Positions 24,097-36,604 are shown, counted from the first letter of the stretch. The stretch: DNA of 64,000 nucleotides from Phragmites australis (GCF_958298935.1 NC_084923.1:7380501-7444500); one strand, 5' to 3'. Notes: generated by a model not told the origin, from the letters alone. Numbers and translations are program-made.

Positions 24097-25963
24097 TACG
24101 AGCGGCGGCACTCCTCAAGGGAGCCTGCCGATCCAACAATTGGGTTTTCGGATTGTGGTGCAACTGCTTTTTTCATGCGCTTGGATTCTTGTGAAGATCG
24201 GTCATCCTCTGCAACATCCTCCTTTAGAATTTGGCCTATGCCATCCCTTTCGTCCTCTTCATCAACTCGCTCCATAACTCCCACTGGGTTCAACAGATGA
24301 GACTTGTTAGAGTGGAAACTCCCCAATCGAAGACCTACGTAGTACGTCACGCCATCCAAAACAAAGAAAATTTGTTTTTTTTTTAAATGAAACAAAGCAA
24401 GTTTCATAAGGTCACTCCCAATGATTTATTTCTTAGGTGATATCTTAAAGGAGAGTAAGAAATTTGTGTTAAAAAACAATCTTTCAATGTATGGTGTCTA
24501 TATGTTATTTCTTTAGGTCTTTCAAGACAATTAATGGTTGCATATAGTATGATCAAAACTACCATTTTGGTCATGTGGTCAATTATATTGCTTTACAGGG
24601 AGAGGAGGGGTAAGCAGTGCTTGTGTCACAGAGGGCATAAATGATCAAATGCAGAGGGAGAGAGAGCATAAGAAAGAAACTGCAGTGCCCCAACGCGGTG
24701 TCTTACATCTCAAGACTCAACCAGCTAATTTCTTCTAGGTATAATTCCTCACATGCCATTGGCTAAAACTTAAATCCCTGATATACCATTTGGCCCCACA
24801 CGTCAGTGACTAAGGTAGCCTCACGCGTCATAGACATACGATGGCATATTAGAGATTTGTGAGTTTTACCGGTGGCATATAAGTAATTGCTCCTTTCTTC
24901 TGTAAGACTACTCCTAATGCATTATGTCTTAGCTGATGTCTAAGAGAAGAGAGAGTAAGGCCTCTCCCAAGGCTCCACCCTGGCTAGTGTCTTAGGCATT
25001 TAAGAGAGGTCTATGTAGGTAAAAATCTGATGTGGTAACCAAATTAATGAGGAGAGAGAACCAGTTGATGTCTTCTTGAAGAAACAAGCGAATTGTGAAA
25101 ATCAACATCGAATACATCGCACGGGGCCGCGTTGGGGCATTGCGGTTACCTCTTCATGCGCTCCTGTTGATCTGTGCTAATCTGTTGCTCCATCCAATGG
25201 TCATCTCCCATGTCGTCGTCAATCCTTGGACAAGAGTTGAGCCCGCTGCCGTAGAGCTGGGAGAAGCTCGCCTCTGTCGCCATCCCTGGGAGAAGCTCCG
25301 TCGCTGCCACCGTTGGGTAAAGATCCACCGCCGTTGCAATCCTCTGATTCACATGGGTGGTCGGGAGAAGAAACGTTGAGACTGTGAGGAGGCATCTCCT
25401 CCGCTACCTGCTCGGCTGTCGCCACCGTCGCAGCCTCATAGCACTTCCAGCCAAGGCCCTAACGCTAATTTGAGGGTCATCGCGTCAAGCAACAGTCCTT
25501 GTGCTTTGGATTCCTACCACAACAGCCAATCCCTAAATCAATGGTAACTATGTGCATTTTATTTCTTTTTTTCCCAAATTTTCTAGTGGTGATTGGTATT
25601 ATAGTGTAGTCTTGTACCGTTGTGAGATTGCATGAGCACATTTTTAATGGAGATAGATTTTCTAGTGATTTGGAACACATTTTTTTGTGTGCTAATGATA
25701 GGAAAACAAGAACACTTCTGATGTTAATAGAGATAGATTCTTACAAGAACTAGATGTATTCAACTTCTCTGAATTGAAAACCACTAATGCTCTTTCTCAT
25801 TGTGATTCATATTTGCTATCTTTTAAGTATTGGTTGTTCCCTGCTTGAGCAGCAATGTGCATGAGGGTAGAAATTGTACTTTAAAATACAAAGGATAATT
25901 CAGAAAAGAGGCTAGTGACAGTGAGACTTTGGAGGTGTTGATTGTAGTATATAACTGCTCGGT

Positions 25964-26150
25964 GTCAAATATATATTAGAAATAGATATATAATTGTTGA
26001 TTTTTATAGTCAAATAGCTCATGCTTGAAAAGGAATGGCTTATGCTTTTTACCGAATTGTCAAATATATATTAGAAATAGATGCATCATTGTGATTTTTT
26101 GAGTCAAATAGCTCATGCTTGAAAAGGAATGGCTCATGCTTTTTCTGAAT
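25964..26150. repeat. 95-bp tandem duplication inside the Harbinger element
   Basis: Two adjacent copies begin GTCAAATATATATTAGAAATAG at 25964 and 26059 and share CAAATAGCTCATGCTTGAAA further on. They differ by small substitutions. The unit is AT-rich and non-coding. Confidence 0.7.
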
Positions 26151-26223
26151 TTGGATATCACTACTCTGTGTTATTGATGCTTCATATGTTCAGTTTTGGT
26201 GTAAATTAGCCAATTTTGGTGCA

Positions 26224-27240
26224 TTGTATTATTGTAGGTTTCATCCACCAGGTGGTTTCGTGAATTACTTACAACAACCACAATTTCATTTAGTCAAGGA
26301 GCTAATACACCGGAAATTTTCCATTTTGTTGGAGTTCCACAGTCCTTTGCAACATTCTCACCACTGCAAACACCAACAATACCTTCGGTCAATGGTATTC
26401 CATGCCAACAAAATGAAAAAAAAAACACCATCAACATTGAGGATGCGGACAATGTCGATATTGGTAGGACTGTGAAGAAATTAAATTATACACCTGAAGA
26501 AGATGCTAGATTGGTAATGTAATACTTGTTTTAATTTTGAAAGATTGAGTATACAATATAATTTAGTTCCATGTTAACAGTTTGCTTCTTTTACAATTTG
26601 TAGGTCAGTGCTTGGGTTAAAAATTCGACAAACCCAATCGATGATAATGATAAGAAGAATAACAAATTTTAGGGAGATATTATTGATGTGTACAACAACA
26701 CCACCCAACAGATCGCAAATGAGAAGTTAGCCAACTGAAACTCTGTTGGCAGTGCATTAAGACAACAATCAACGAATTCAATGGCTGTTGGAGTTCGGAT
26801 AATACAACCTATGCAAGCAGTATGTCTGACGACCAAAGGACAAACAAGGCTCTTGAGTTGTATGCAGAACAATATAAAAGACCTTTTACTATGGTGCATT
26901 GGTGGAGGACTCTCAAAGATCAACCGAAATGGTGCGCACATGCAGAACAAATGGTGAAAGAAAAGGGTAAAAACTTGGTGGTGGGGGAGGATAGCACTTC
27001 ACCTGTTGTCAGCCCACAAGATCTACAAAGGCCAATTGGGAGAAATAAAGCCAAGGCCAAACATAATGGTAAACCTAGGGTGCAAGATCTAGAAGTTATT
27101 GTGCTGCTTGGTGAGAGAATAGACAAATCCATTGGAGGTCAAACCATTGCGAAGAAGAACAACATCATAGTGACAGAGGAGCAGCGACATATGTCTACCA
27201 AGAAGCTTAAAGCAGCAAGGCTTCCACATTCGGCCGCGGT
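26224..27240 (+). pseudogene. PIF/Harbinger ORF1 (Myb/SANT-like) remnant
   Basis: An N-terminal piece reads RTVKKLNYTPEEDARL, typical of the trihelix/Myb-like start of Harbinger ORF1. After an intron-like gap it resumes with VSAWVKNSTNP, and the 26822 frame has PFTMVHWWRTLKDQPKWC, another family hallmark. In the family this protein assists the transposase, probably by DNA binding and nuclear import. Stops lie within the 26.6-26.8 kb part, so it is broken. Confidence 0.75.
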
Positions 27241-27299
27241 GGCACTGAGTCCATGGATCCAATGGAGTTGTACACCCTGGAAGATCTGCTTTGCCAAGG

Positions 27300-28205
27300 T
27301 AGACATGTTAGATTCCATCACCGACGAAATTGTAGTCAATTTGAAGATGTTCGTACAATGCGTGATTGATAAGTTCGGTGGTGAGTATTTGAGACGCCCC
27401 ACTACCGTAGATGTTGAGCGATAGTTGCAAATTGGCGAGAGTCATGGCTTCCCATGTATGTTAGAAAGCATCGACTGTATGCACTGGCATTAGGAGAAAT
27501 GTCCCGTAGCATGGAAGGGTCAATTCACTCACGGTGATCAGGGTGTTCCTACAATCATTCTAGAGATGATTGCTTCGTATGGTCTTTAGATTTGGCATTT
27601 TTTTTTTGTCGCTGGATCTAATAATGATATCAATGTTCTTAGCTAGTCGGCTTTGTTCATCGAGAGTTGAGAGGGCAAGCTCCTCGAGTGCAGCTATATT
27701 AACGGGAGGCAATATGACAGTGGTTACTACCATGCAAATGGAATATACCCGGAATAGGCAACATTCGTCAAGTCAATATACAAGCCACAAACAGATAAGG
27801 ATAAGTTGTTTGCACAAAAAAATAAGGAGGTGCAAGAAAGAATGTTGAACATGCATTTGGTGTCTTGCAAGCTCATTTGAGTATTTTGCGTTGACCAGTA
27901 CATTTGTATGAGTGAGGCAACGAGGCGATATTGAGAAAATCGTGCTAGCTTGCATAATTCTACACAATATGATAGTAGAAGATGAGAAAGAAGAGGTAGC
28001 TAATACTCATGACTTGGACTTGAATGAGACTCTGAGCACATTGGCGTTTAAGATACAGAAATATCTCATGAGGATATGCTCGCATTTACGAAAGTACTAG
28101 AGAAATATTCCAAGAAATATTCCAAGATTCGAGATCGTCCAACTCATATTCAACTTAAAAAGGATTTAGTTGGGCATATTTGGCAAAAGTTTAGACAAAA
28201 TTAAA
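27300..28205 (+). pseudogene. PIF/Harbinger DDE transposase remnant
   Basis: Pieces in order are EYLRRPTTVDVER, LESIDCMHW (the first catalytic Asp block), PVAWKGQFTHGDQG, AGSNNDINVL (second Asp block) and CIILHNMIVEDE (C-terminal hallmark). They are separated by stops at about 27422 and 27490 and by frame changes. The N-terminal part of the usual transposase is missing, and its ORF runs directly out of the ORF1 frame, so a deletion joined the two genes. Confidence 0.82.
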
Positions 28206-28869
28206 ATACCATAATTACTTTGAATGATGTTACTTTGTAACTTATATATTTGATTACTATATCATTTCGATGCTATCTATTTCTTTATGTAATATATCTC
28301 ATTTGGTATGAACGTTAAAAATTAATATTTATTTGATTATCATATCTTTTGTCAATGTGTTATTTTAATTGAAAGAGATGCACTGATATGGAACAATAAA
28401 AAATCATCTCGCTTCTACATGTATCAGTTATCTAGTTTTTGCTTCTACAATAAAAAAGAAACACAAGTGGCCACATGAACCAAATGAAAGTTTTAATCAC
28501 ACTACATGCAACAATTAATTGCTCTATAACACCTAAGAAACAACCCACAAACACTATACATTACAAGCTTGTTTTTTAACATCAAAGCTAAGAAATTATG
28601 CATTAGGAGGCGTAATTTGCCAATTTTCTGGCCGGTACACGCTGACGGCCTTCAGAAAACCGAAACGCCAGGTAAGCACCCTCGGGCCTGCCGTCCGGCG
28701 AGGAGAGTCAGCTTTGCGAGGGTCCCACACGGCGGTGAGAGCGCGAGGTACCAAACCAATCCCCATTGGTAGATCCCCACCGCCCCAGTCTGGCCATCCG
28801 CCCCGCCTCCAAAGTCGCCGACGACGACTTCATGCAAAAGGGCAAAACCTTTGTTTCCAAGAGAAAGGG
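28206..28869. other. Harbinger right end and promoter/5' UTR of the MGCC-LRR gene
   Basis: The first 350 bp is AT-rich and belongs to the transposon tail. From about 28.6 kb the sequence turns GC-rich and should hold the promoter and 5' UTR of the LRR gene starting at 28870. No TATA box is evident. Confidence 0.4.
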
Positions 28870-31800
28870 ATGGGTTGCTGCAGCAGCCGGAGCTCCGATT
28901 CCCCGGCCAGCCGCGTCGCGCGGTGGCGCTCCACCGGGATCGTCGCCCTCCGCGACGCCAGATTGAAGGTTCGTGCGCTCTCTGCCCCAACCTTTAGCTG
29001 TAGAAATTAGAATATTTTCTCCTGCGTGCGATTATCTCAATTGTTCTGTAGGTATTCCCAATTTTGTGCCTGCTTAGTTCCTCTGAATTAGTACGATTCG
29101 TAATCGAATATACGATGGTGAAAGGATTAGAAATGGTGCCGTTCTTTGCTGGCCTCGATTGGGGATTTTCAAGATATAGTACTGCATCGTCGTCAAGTTA
29201 ACCAAAGCTAGGTCATTTCTTCCTATTTTGCTTCTATAGGATTGCTAGGTGGAACAAAGGTGTAATCTACTAATCTTGCAAGTGATAGTTTTCGAACGGG
29301 CTTGCAAGTGATAGCATCTAATCTTCTGCGGTGATGAGTTCACTTCAGTTTGTACTATGCTTTCTGGACTATGTTCTTTTAAGGCAAGGATTTCCCCGCT
29401 GGTTCCTAATTCAATTGTCACAACAAGGTCGCACAGTGGAAGTGATGACTGGTACAAACGTCCAATGACAAATTGAATAGGAAAAGGAACAAAGCCATGG
29501 TGTATTAGTGTGTGACTGCTGACTGTATTTGTTCAGGAGCAGAGCCATGGGGAATTAGGTTTGGACTCTGAGGAGCAGGAAGTGGAGTATTGCCTTTTCA
29601 TTTCTTGTGGGAAATTTGTACACGACGACATTAACTAATAAGCATTTGTTGCCTCTAAAAGGAGCATTTGACGTACTCTGTGGAACCATTGTTTTTTATT
29701 TGCAAATGGTAGGTTTTGATGATCCAAAGGAATGCTAATGAAGAACTGCAAAAGTAGGAAATTTTTGGTACATTGCACTCCAAAACTGAACATTTTAGGG
29801 ATATGCTATCAACACAACTACAAAAGCAACTCCCCTCATAACTCAGGCAGGCAGCATGGTCTATTGCTAAAGATGTACAGTATTGGCCTTGAAGTATTGC
29901 AAATCATTGTTATGCTCCCCACACCTCTGTTTGTGTACTGCGATTACTATTGAATGATGTACTTCTTTATTAGCATTTGAAGGGGCTTTTTGTGATTAAC
30001 CTGTAATCACCACTCGCCAGCTTGTAAGATTTTATAAAATAACTCAACGTGCAAGAGAACTGCGCATCATTTCATTATAGAAGGAATAAAAGGTCCATAC
30101 AAAAACTGAAAAAACCAAAAGAGGGGTGGGGGTGGGGCATCAGGAACAAGAAACACACATAAACGACCCAGGAGCTAAAGAAAAAGTCAAGGCCATAAGG
30201 CGCTCAGCCCTTTAGCTCCTGCCATGCCGCTTGTAAGATTTCAATGCGGGTTTTTTGGTGAAGAAGATAGATTAAGAATATGGGATCCTGAATTCCTGAT
30301 ATATTACACTGGTGCACAACATGAAATATTCAAGATTATGTCAGCACTTGTTCAGTCTTTTTTCCATATGAGTCTGTTGTGTTATATAGCTATCATATTT
30401 GAAACATATAGCATATATGTCAACAGTCAACCTATAGTTGCTTCCTCTAAAAGCACAAGGATGCCTCTGAAAACTTCTTTTACTTTAATATCACACTTTT
30501 CTCTGCCAGGGTTGTTTAATATCAGTGTTCTTTCGCAGGAAGTACCAAATGAAGTTCTACAGGTGGGCAATTCCATGAGAACTCTGGATTTGACGAACAA
30601 CAAGCTAGGTAGTCATATTTTTTTATGTAGCTATTTGTTCCTTTCAGTGTTCAATAGAAAGATTACAAGTACAAAAAGGCTTTTCATATACTTTACTAAT
30701 CTCCAACATTAGTACTTGATGTTCTCTCGTTTGCTACTACTTACTTAGAAAGGAACTGGTTCTGCGTCATCTGTTGTTTCTCCTTTATTATGCACAGCAG
30801 TATAAGATGCAGGAAACTTCTTTTTCACTTGCCTCTTTGGGCAAGCAAAACTGCTACAATTTGGTTCCCGCAGCAAGAAATTCATTCACAGTTTGTGCAG
30901 AAAATTTTCTCATCTTTTTTGGGAACTGGGAAAGTTTATTCTTAGCACCTCTCCTGGGCATAATTTAGTACTTTGAATCCCAATAACTCAACCAGATATA
31001 AACTGCATGCGTTGTTTTTATATTTTTGATGTTTATATTTCTCATGAGCAGTATCAATTGATTCTCTTTTATGTTGCAGTTGAGGTTCCCCAAGAAGTTG
31101 GCCGACTTGTGAATATGCAAAGACTTGTAAGAGTTTCCATTATTAGAAGTCACCTTGGATTATCTTACTAGAGATCTGTATTTACAAGAAATGGTTCTTC
31201 CTTCCGATGTTTCTTTTGCTTTTTGATAATGGTGGCTTGAAGTGAACTATGTTGTCTCTTTCTGTTTCTGTAGGTTTTGGCTGGTAATTTGATTGAAAAC
31301 ATCCCTGCTAACATTGGATACCTGCGGAACCTTAAAATCCTCACACTTGACAGAAATAGGATCTCTATCTTGCCTGAAGAATGTTAGTTCCTGCAGTCCT
31401 ACCTTTCTTTAACAACAAGCGTGAAACATGCATTCATGCAAGATGTTACTGTATGTTTACATGATAACGATTATTAGCATTTTTCTAGGTGCACAACCCT
31501 CATCTTAGCAAGCAGAGAGTTATAACTTCTGTGATATTCTAATTAGTATTTCATCCATCTTCTAACCTTTTTTTTGTCCCATCCAGTGGGTTCTCTGTCA
31601 AATCTTCAGCAACTCTCTATTTGTCAGAATTCTTTATTGTGCCTGCCTAAGAGTTTAGGGGATTTGCGCAATGTAAGTTTGTTATTATTTTTGGAAGTTC
31701 TCATCTCGAGCACTAAAATTCATGTATGGTTCTCTCAAAAGTATCTACAGATGTAATGGATGTTAATTTAGGCATCACAACAGAGCAAGTCTTTCTTACC

Positions 31801-33174
31801 TTTTTGTTTTATCAAAATAAAATAAAGGTTGATCCTACAGTTCATTATCTGAAACTAATTCAGTTTCATAAATTCCATCAATTATCTGCATTAACAGCAA
31901 GTTTTCTGAAGTTCTGTCTTGTAATGGCCAATGCGTTATGTAATCACTGGGTTAGTATCTTTTGTTTGCCTGATGCAGATGTTGCTACTTAATGTATCTG
32001 ATAACAAACTAAAGGCACTTCCAGAATCAATTGGAGGTTGCAATTCCCTGGAAGAATTGCAAGCCAATGGTAAATTCATCAGTTTCTGCAGTGCTATCAT
32101 GATCTCATTTCAATTTCTCTCTTCTTCCCTCTTTGCTTGCATGTGCACATGCACTCAGGTTGACTGTTATACTGTTGCACAGCTAACCCATATGGAATTT
32201 TTACCTGCTTACCATTTGGTAATTTAAAAAAAATTTGGAATGCCACAGCCATAGCTTCTTAGGATGCTCTTCCCCTTTCTGAGTTGAGCAAAGCTGGCCC
32301 ATACTCTGTTTGGTACACAAACAGAGCAATGCACCAGAGCAAAACATGAGTGCTCCAGAAGCATTCCACTTTCCTATCTCCTATGCTAGCTTCAGCATTC
32401 CATTTTGCAAGGGATACCACATCCACTTTTATACACCTTTTGTGAAATAGATTGAAGAAGATCTAGCCATTGATATTGTTGTAAACAGATACAAATTACA
32501 TCATGTTTTTCATTTCGGAAGCATCCTCTACCTCTAGCACTAACCTTCAAGCAAAATATTCAGGAAATTCAATCGAAGATGTGCCCTCGTCAATTTGCAA
32601 CCTTGTTTGCCTTAAATCCTTATCTCTGAATGGCAACAAAATTCGTCAGGTATGTATGAAAAAAGGGACTCATTTGACCCCTTCAACAACTTCTAATTTC
32701 CCATACATAATATATTTTGTGTTTGGACTGAACACCTCTATGGTGAAAAGTTAGTGGAACCAACCACCCGAGGGCAAGGATCATTGGTTTAACTATGAGA
32801 TATTTGATTTTATTATTATGCACTTGATTTTTGTTATGCTGTTGCAAAATAAGAAGCATCTTGTCACCCAACCTCAACTCTGCATTTGCAGCTTCCAGAA
32901 AACCTACTGAAAGACTGCAAGGCTCTTCAGAACATATCGCTGCACGACAACCCAATCACAATGGACCAGTTCCAAGAAGTAAGTGACATGAAGCCTATAC
33001 AGGTTCCTGCACCCTAGTCAATCTTGTTCTGATTATATTTCCTTTTCTCACTTGTTGCAGATGGATGGATTCAAAGAATTTGAGGCGCGCAGAAGGAAGA
33101 AATTCGACAAGCAGATCGATTCAAATGTTATGATGAGCTCCACGGCCCTGGATGAAGGGATTGATCTGCGATGA
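28870..33174 (+). CDS. Intracellular leucine-rich-repeat protein with MGCC N-terminus (LRRC57-like), 9 exons
   Basis: Exons by eye: 28870-28968, 30539-30608, 31080-31126, 31274-31382, 31587-31672, 31979-32069, 32564-32649, 32892-32978, 33061-33174. They sum to 789 bp, 262 residues, with frame kept throughout. The N-terminus MGCCSSRSS fits N-myristoylation at Gly2 with palmitoylation at Cys3/Cys4, so membrane anchoring from the cytosol is likely. Seven or eight LRRs of the short intracellular type follow (MRTLDLTNNKL, LKILTLDRNRISILPEE, LKSLSLNGNKIRQLPENL). A lysine-rich tail (FEARRKKKFDKQ) closes the protein. There is no signal peptide, kinase or NB-ARC domain. It resembles the plant proteins annotated as LRRC57-like or Ras-group LRR proteins, which are mostly uncharacterised. 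Intron 1 is 1.57 kb and could hide older insertions. Confidence 0.88.
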
Positions 33175-33630
33175 TTTCTTAGAATTTATTTGGCTTCTAT
33201 TCTTTCTAATTGGTCTGAACTGATTGTAGATTTTGTGTATATATATCAGTCTATTCCATACTCTGATTTGGCAAAGAAAAACAATAAATGCATGACATAC
33301 ATAAATGAATTGAATCCCTGATTTTTGCTTGAACATTTGCAATATGTGGACGGTGGACTTGTACATCTTGTGTTCCAATGGTAATGTATTGATTGCATTT
33401 GATGCACATCACCATCGTTTTGTCTGCTACTAGTGAGATTGTGAGAAAGGCCATCTTTATCATCACTTTTGCTTCCTGCAGCTAAGAAATGGCAACTGAG
33501 CCTGGAGTGCTCACCAACACAGGATTGGCTCAGATGATGCAAAGGAGAAAAGAATCAGATGTGAACAGGACATGATCAGTGGCGCTTTCACTTGTCGGTT
33601 GTCAGCTATGTGGGGGCGAGAGTGCCTTAT
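33175..33630. other. 3' UTR of the MGCC-LRR gene and spacer
   Basis: The AAAACAATAAATGCATG stretch near 33279 could be a polyadenylation region. Nothing else is recognised before the miniature element at 33631. Confidence 0.4.
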
Positions 33631-33923
33631 GGCATCTCCAATAGTGTCAAATCAGCTAGCTATAAGTTTGCTTACATCAGTTTTTTCTTATGTGGTAGGA
33701 AAAGTTAATGAATAGAGATAAAAGTCGACTACTAACTAGAGATAAAAGTCTACTCACGCCTCCTATTATGCACACAGTCTATCAAACTCTATGATTTGTG
33801 GACCCATATTACTTTTGAAGATAATGCTATAGCTAATCCGTTGGAGATGCTATTTATTACTATATCTCTAGGTGATATCTATATTTCTTATAGATAGCTG
33901 TTAGCTATACTATTGGAGATGCC
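33631..33923. mobile_element. Tourist-like miniature element
   Basis: Fifteen-base terminal inverted repeats GGCATCTCCAATAGT lie at 33631-33645 and, inverted, at 33909-33923. Such GGCATCTCCAA tips are typical of PIF/Harbinger-derived miniature elements. The flanking triplets TAT and TGT do not match cleanly. The 293-bp interior is non-coding. Confidence 0.7.
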
Positions 33924-34335
33924 TGTTCTTCTCTCTTGTGTGTGTCGTGCGTGTGGTTGGGTGATGTAACTACAAAGCATCAATACTTTCCTACTTACTA
34001 ATGCAACAATTTGTAACTTCAGAAGTAAAAGAAAATCAGGCTTTCAGAAATCAAATGCTTGTACTTTGGTAGTTTTACAGCCACCAATAATTGTGATATT
34101 TTGTCAAACCAGTCTATGGAATTTACAAGTCTTTTGTTCGTTGCACGTAAATGGTAAGCCAAGCCAAAAGCACTGCTTACCAATTGAAGCAGTGACCGGG
34201 CCTGTTTCTTGAAGATACTTTTGTTTTTTACGCGGAATTGTAGGGAAAATCCCCACAGCGCAATTTTCTATTAAAGATTAGGGGTTAGGGAGTACAAAGA
34301 ACAAAATGTAAGAAGATCTTACCTGGGAAGGGAAC

Positions 34336-34749
34336 CTAAACAAATGAATCTAGCCAAGAAGCAATGGAAGGACTAATTACATGCTTTACACGTATCAAAT
34401 GAAGGAAAGCTGTTTCTCTAAACTTCAAGAGCCAGAGACTATGCGATGACGCCATGTTCTCAAAGATGAATTCATTTCTTCGTTTCCATAATTCCCAAGC
34501 TGCTATCATAAATATTTCCATGAAGAAAGGGTATGGAAAGGACAACTTCGCTCGGGAGATCATAGTGCAAACACCTGTAGCTATCGTCCATTGTATGCCC
34601 AGGGTCTGCCAGAAACTTACACTGAACGGGCATTGGAAAAAAAGATGCTCCCTTGTTTCTTCCACGCCTTGATGACAGATGACATAATTATAGTCTGGCT
34701 GTTTAAAATTTCTCCTTCTCAGAATATTTCTCGTGTTTAGCCTATCCAC
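34336..34749 (-). pseudogene. LINE zf-RVT remnant
   Basis: The 137-residue frame begins DRLNTRNILRRRNFK and contains a CHQG..ETREHLFFQCPFSVSFW pattern followed by AWELWKRRNEFIFEN. This is the zinc-binding domain and C-terminal end typical of one class of grass LINEs without RNase H. Confidence 0.82.
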
Positions 34750-34981
34750 AAGTAGCAGCTAGGAAAATAATTTGATTCCCAAATCCAAATGAATGGTTTG
34801 GGCGGGCTAATATGTTGGAAATAAGTCTGATTTTCCCATATGAAGACCCAACAGTCAGATTGCTGGTCATCCAATTGTATATGTTGTTCCTCTTGTAACA
34901 GAGCTTGCAGCTCACCATAGGTTTGCTCAGTTAGAGGGATGTTGAACAAGGCTATTATATCCTCCTCGCCTATCACTGCCT

Positions 34982-35960
34982 TCATAGAAAGTCTATCATC
35001 CTTAATAAAAAAGAATGTAGCCATGGGAATTTTTGTTGCATGGGTTCATGGAGCCAAACATCTTGCCAGAATAGCACTGTGTCACCCGATTTCACATCAC
35101 ATCTAGTAATTCCACGATATATCACATTCAATCTCAGAACTTCCTTCCACCAGAAGGAGCCAACTTCCTTTGAGGCATGGGGAATCTTGTCCTGATAATA
35201 TTTATTCCAAATAAGATTAACCCATGTAATGTTTTTCTTCTGGTAGAATTTATGCAAATGCTTCAGGAGCAAAGCATCATTCTTCAATCTCAAGTTAATT
35301 ACTCCTAGGCCTCCTTTGTGTTTTGGCAAACACGTCATGTTCCATGCTGCAAGATTACCTCCCTTTTATTAATAGCATTACCTCTCCAGAGACATTGCTT
35401 TTATTTTGAATCAATGTATTCAATCACCCAGCAGGTAGCTTCAGTGTGTACATGGCATATGTTGGCATTGATGACAAGGAGGTATTAGCAACTTCCAATC
35501 TGCCTGAATAAGACAACAACGATGTAGTTGCAGTCAATCTCCTTTCCATTATGTCCATCATAAGAGTCAAATCATGTATTCTTAGTTTTGTTGTTCCTAT
35601 AGGAAGACCCAAATAAGTAAATGGAAAGGATCCTACTATACATACAAAGGCTGACGCAAGCCTCTTCATTTTATCTTGTGCAACATTGATAGGTATCATG
35701 AGAGATTTATGATAATTGAACATCAATCCAATTGATTCAGCAAATGTATGGAGTAAGGCCTTGAGGCATAGAAGCTGCCTAGCATCAGCCTGCATGATCA
35801 AAAGAGTGTCGTCTGCATATTGCACAATAGAGAAATCAACATCACTAGGCTGAGGTATTAGAGCTCCCAAAAGATCTTGCATAAATGCTTTGTTTATAAT
35901 GCTTTGCAACAGGTCAGCAACAATAACAAATAGGAGAGGGGGCAAAGGATCCCCTTACCT
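34982..35960 (-). pseudogene. LINE reverse transcriptase remnant, C-terminal half
   Basis: The frame at 35945-35424 starts right after GDPLP and contains the catalytic-type block FSIVQYADDTLLIM and FTYLGLPIGTTKLR. A second frame (35338-34982) continues with MTCLPKHKGGLGVINLRLKN and FWWKEVLRL, the standard region after the polymerase core. A stop or frame change separates them. Confidence 0.85.
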
Positions 35961-36317
35961 GACCCCCTCTTCTACGCTGAAGACTCTTCACAATGCCTAG
36001 GCTGAGATTGGGGTTTCTCCGCTTTACTGACTGGATGGATAGCAGCTATAAATCTATATCAAGACGTCGGTTTTCATGCTTTGTGCTATGTGGATTGCAG
36101 CTTGTGCAAGAACTCCGAGAATAGGAATCCAACTTATTTGAAGTGGAACAGTAAATTTTAATGTCTTATCTACTTATGATGGGGTTAACCAGTAAAAAAA
36201 ATTCAAGAATGGGAATTCATGCTTCAGAAATAAGAATACGATGTGTTCTGGTATGTTTTTTTTTTTGAGAGCTTGCTCTGGTAATTTTACAACTGCAGCT
36301 CATCACCAATAAAGTTA

Positions 36318-36604
36318 GGACATGTTTGATAGAGTTTCTCTTATCCAAATTCTTTAGGAGGAGTGATTATCTAGATAAAGTGATTATGTAGCTTAAAGTG
36401 ATTCTTTAAGATTAATACTGTAGAGTAAGTGATTCTATTCGAGAAATGAATCATAGTAAACCGTTTTTTCGGCTTACCAGTATATAGTTTATTTTAAAGA
36501 ATCACTTCCACGAAATCACTCTAGAAGTTGAAAACTATAAACTATCATTTGATAAAGCTACCACTAATTTTACTCTAGGAATTGGAGCTGTACCAAAAAT
36601 ACCC
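36318..36604. mobile_element. PIF/Harbinger-type miniature element with TTA duplication
   Basis: The left tip GGACATGTTTGATAGAG and the inverted right tip GGGTATTTTTGGTACAG form imperfect inverted repeats. TTA directly flanks both sides (36315-36317 and 36605-36607), matching the TWA target duplication of PIF/Harbinger. The element ends about 175 bp upstream of the B3 gene start codon and so lies in its promoter. Confidence 0.65.

Larger units (their letters stand above)
20222..24407 (-). mobile_element. Decayed LINE (non-LTR retrotransposon)
   Basis: Read on the minus strand the order is: end of ORF1 (24407-24096), endonuclease (24096 to about 23.1 kb), reverse transcriptase (about 22.9-21.96 kb), zinc-finger RVT domain (21.07-20.84 kb), RNase H (20.6-20.27 kb), then AATAAAGCTAGG and an A-run (T-run at 20223-20230 on plus). 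This is the domain order of plant L1-type LINEs. Stops and frameshifts break ORF2 in many places, so the copy is dead. The 5' end near 24.4 kb appears truncated. No target duplication was identified. Confidence 0.85.
24410..28560 (+). mobile_element. Decayed PIF/Harbinger transposon with both genes
   Basis: The interior carries a Myb/SANT-like ORF1 (26.2-27.2 kb) and a DDE transposase (27.3-28.2 kb), the two-gene layout of plant PIF/Harbinger elements. A TTTCTTAGGTGATAT segment near 24432 and, inverted, ATAACACCTAAGAAACAACC near 28526 look like matching subterminal repeats. A related CTCCTAATGCATTATGTCTTAG block at 24907 may be another left end, so the element may be nested or rearranged. Borders are approximate. 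Confidence 0.7.
34230..35990 (-). mobile_element. 5'-truncated LINE
   Basis: Only the 3' half is present. The last part of reverse transcriptase begins near 35.97 kb, followed toward lower coordinates by the RVT connection and the zinc-binding domain; the tail faces the T-rich tract TTTTGTTTTTTA near 34219. Truncation at the 5' end is the usual result of incomplete target-primed reverse transcription. It is not the same copy or close family as the LINE at 20-24 kb, because the domain sequences differ. Confidence 0.82.
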
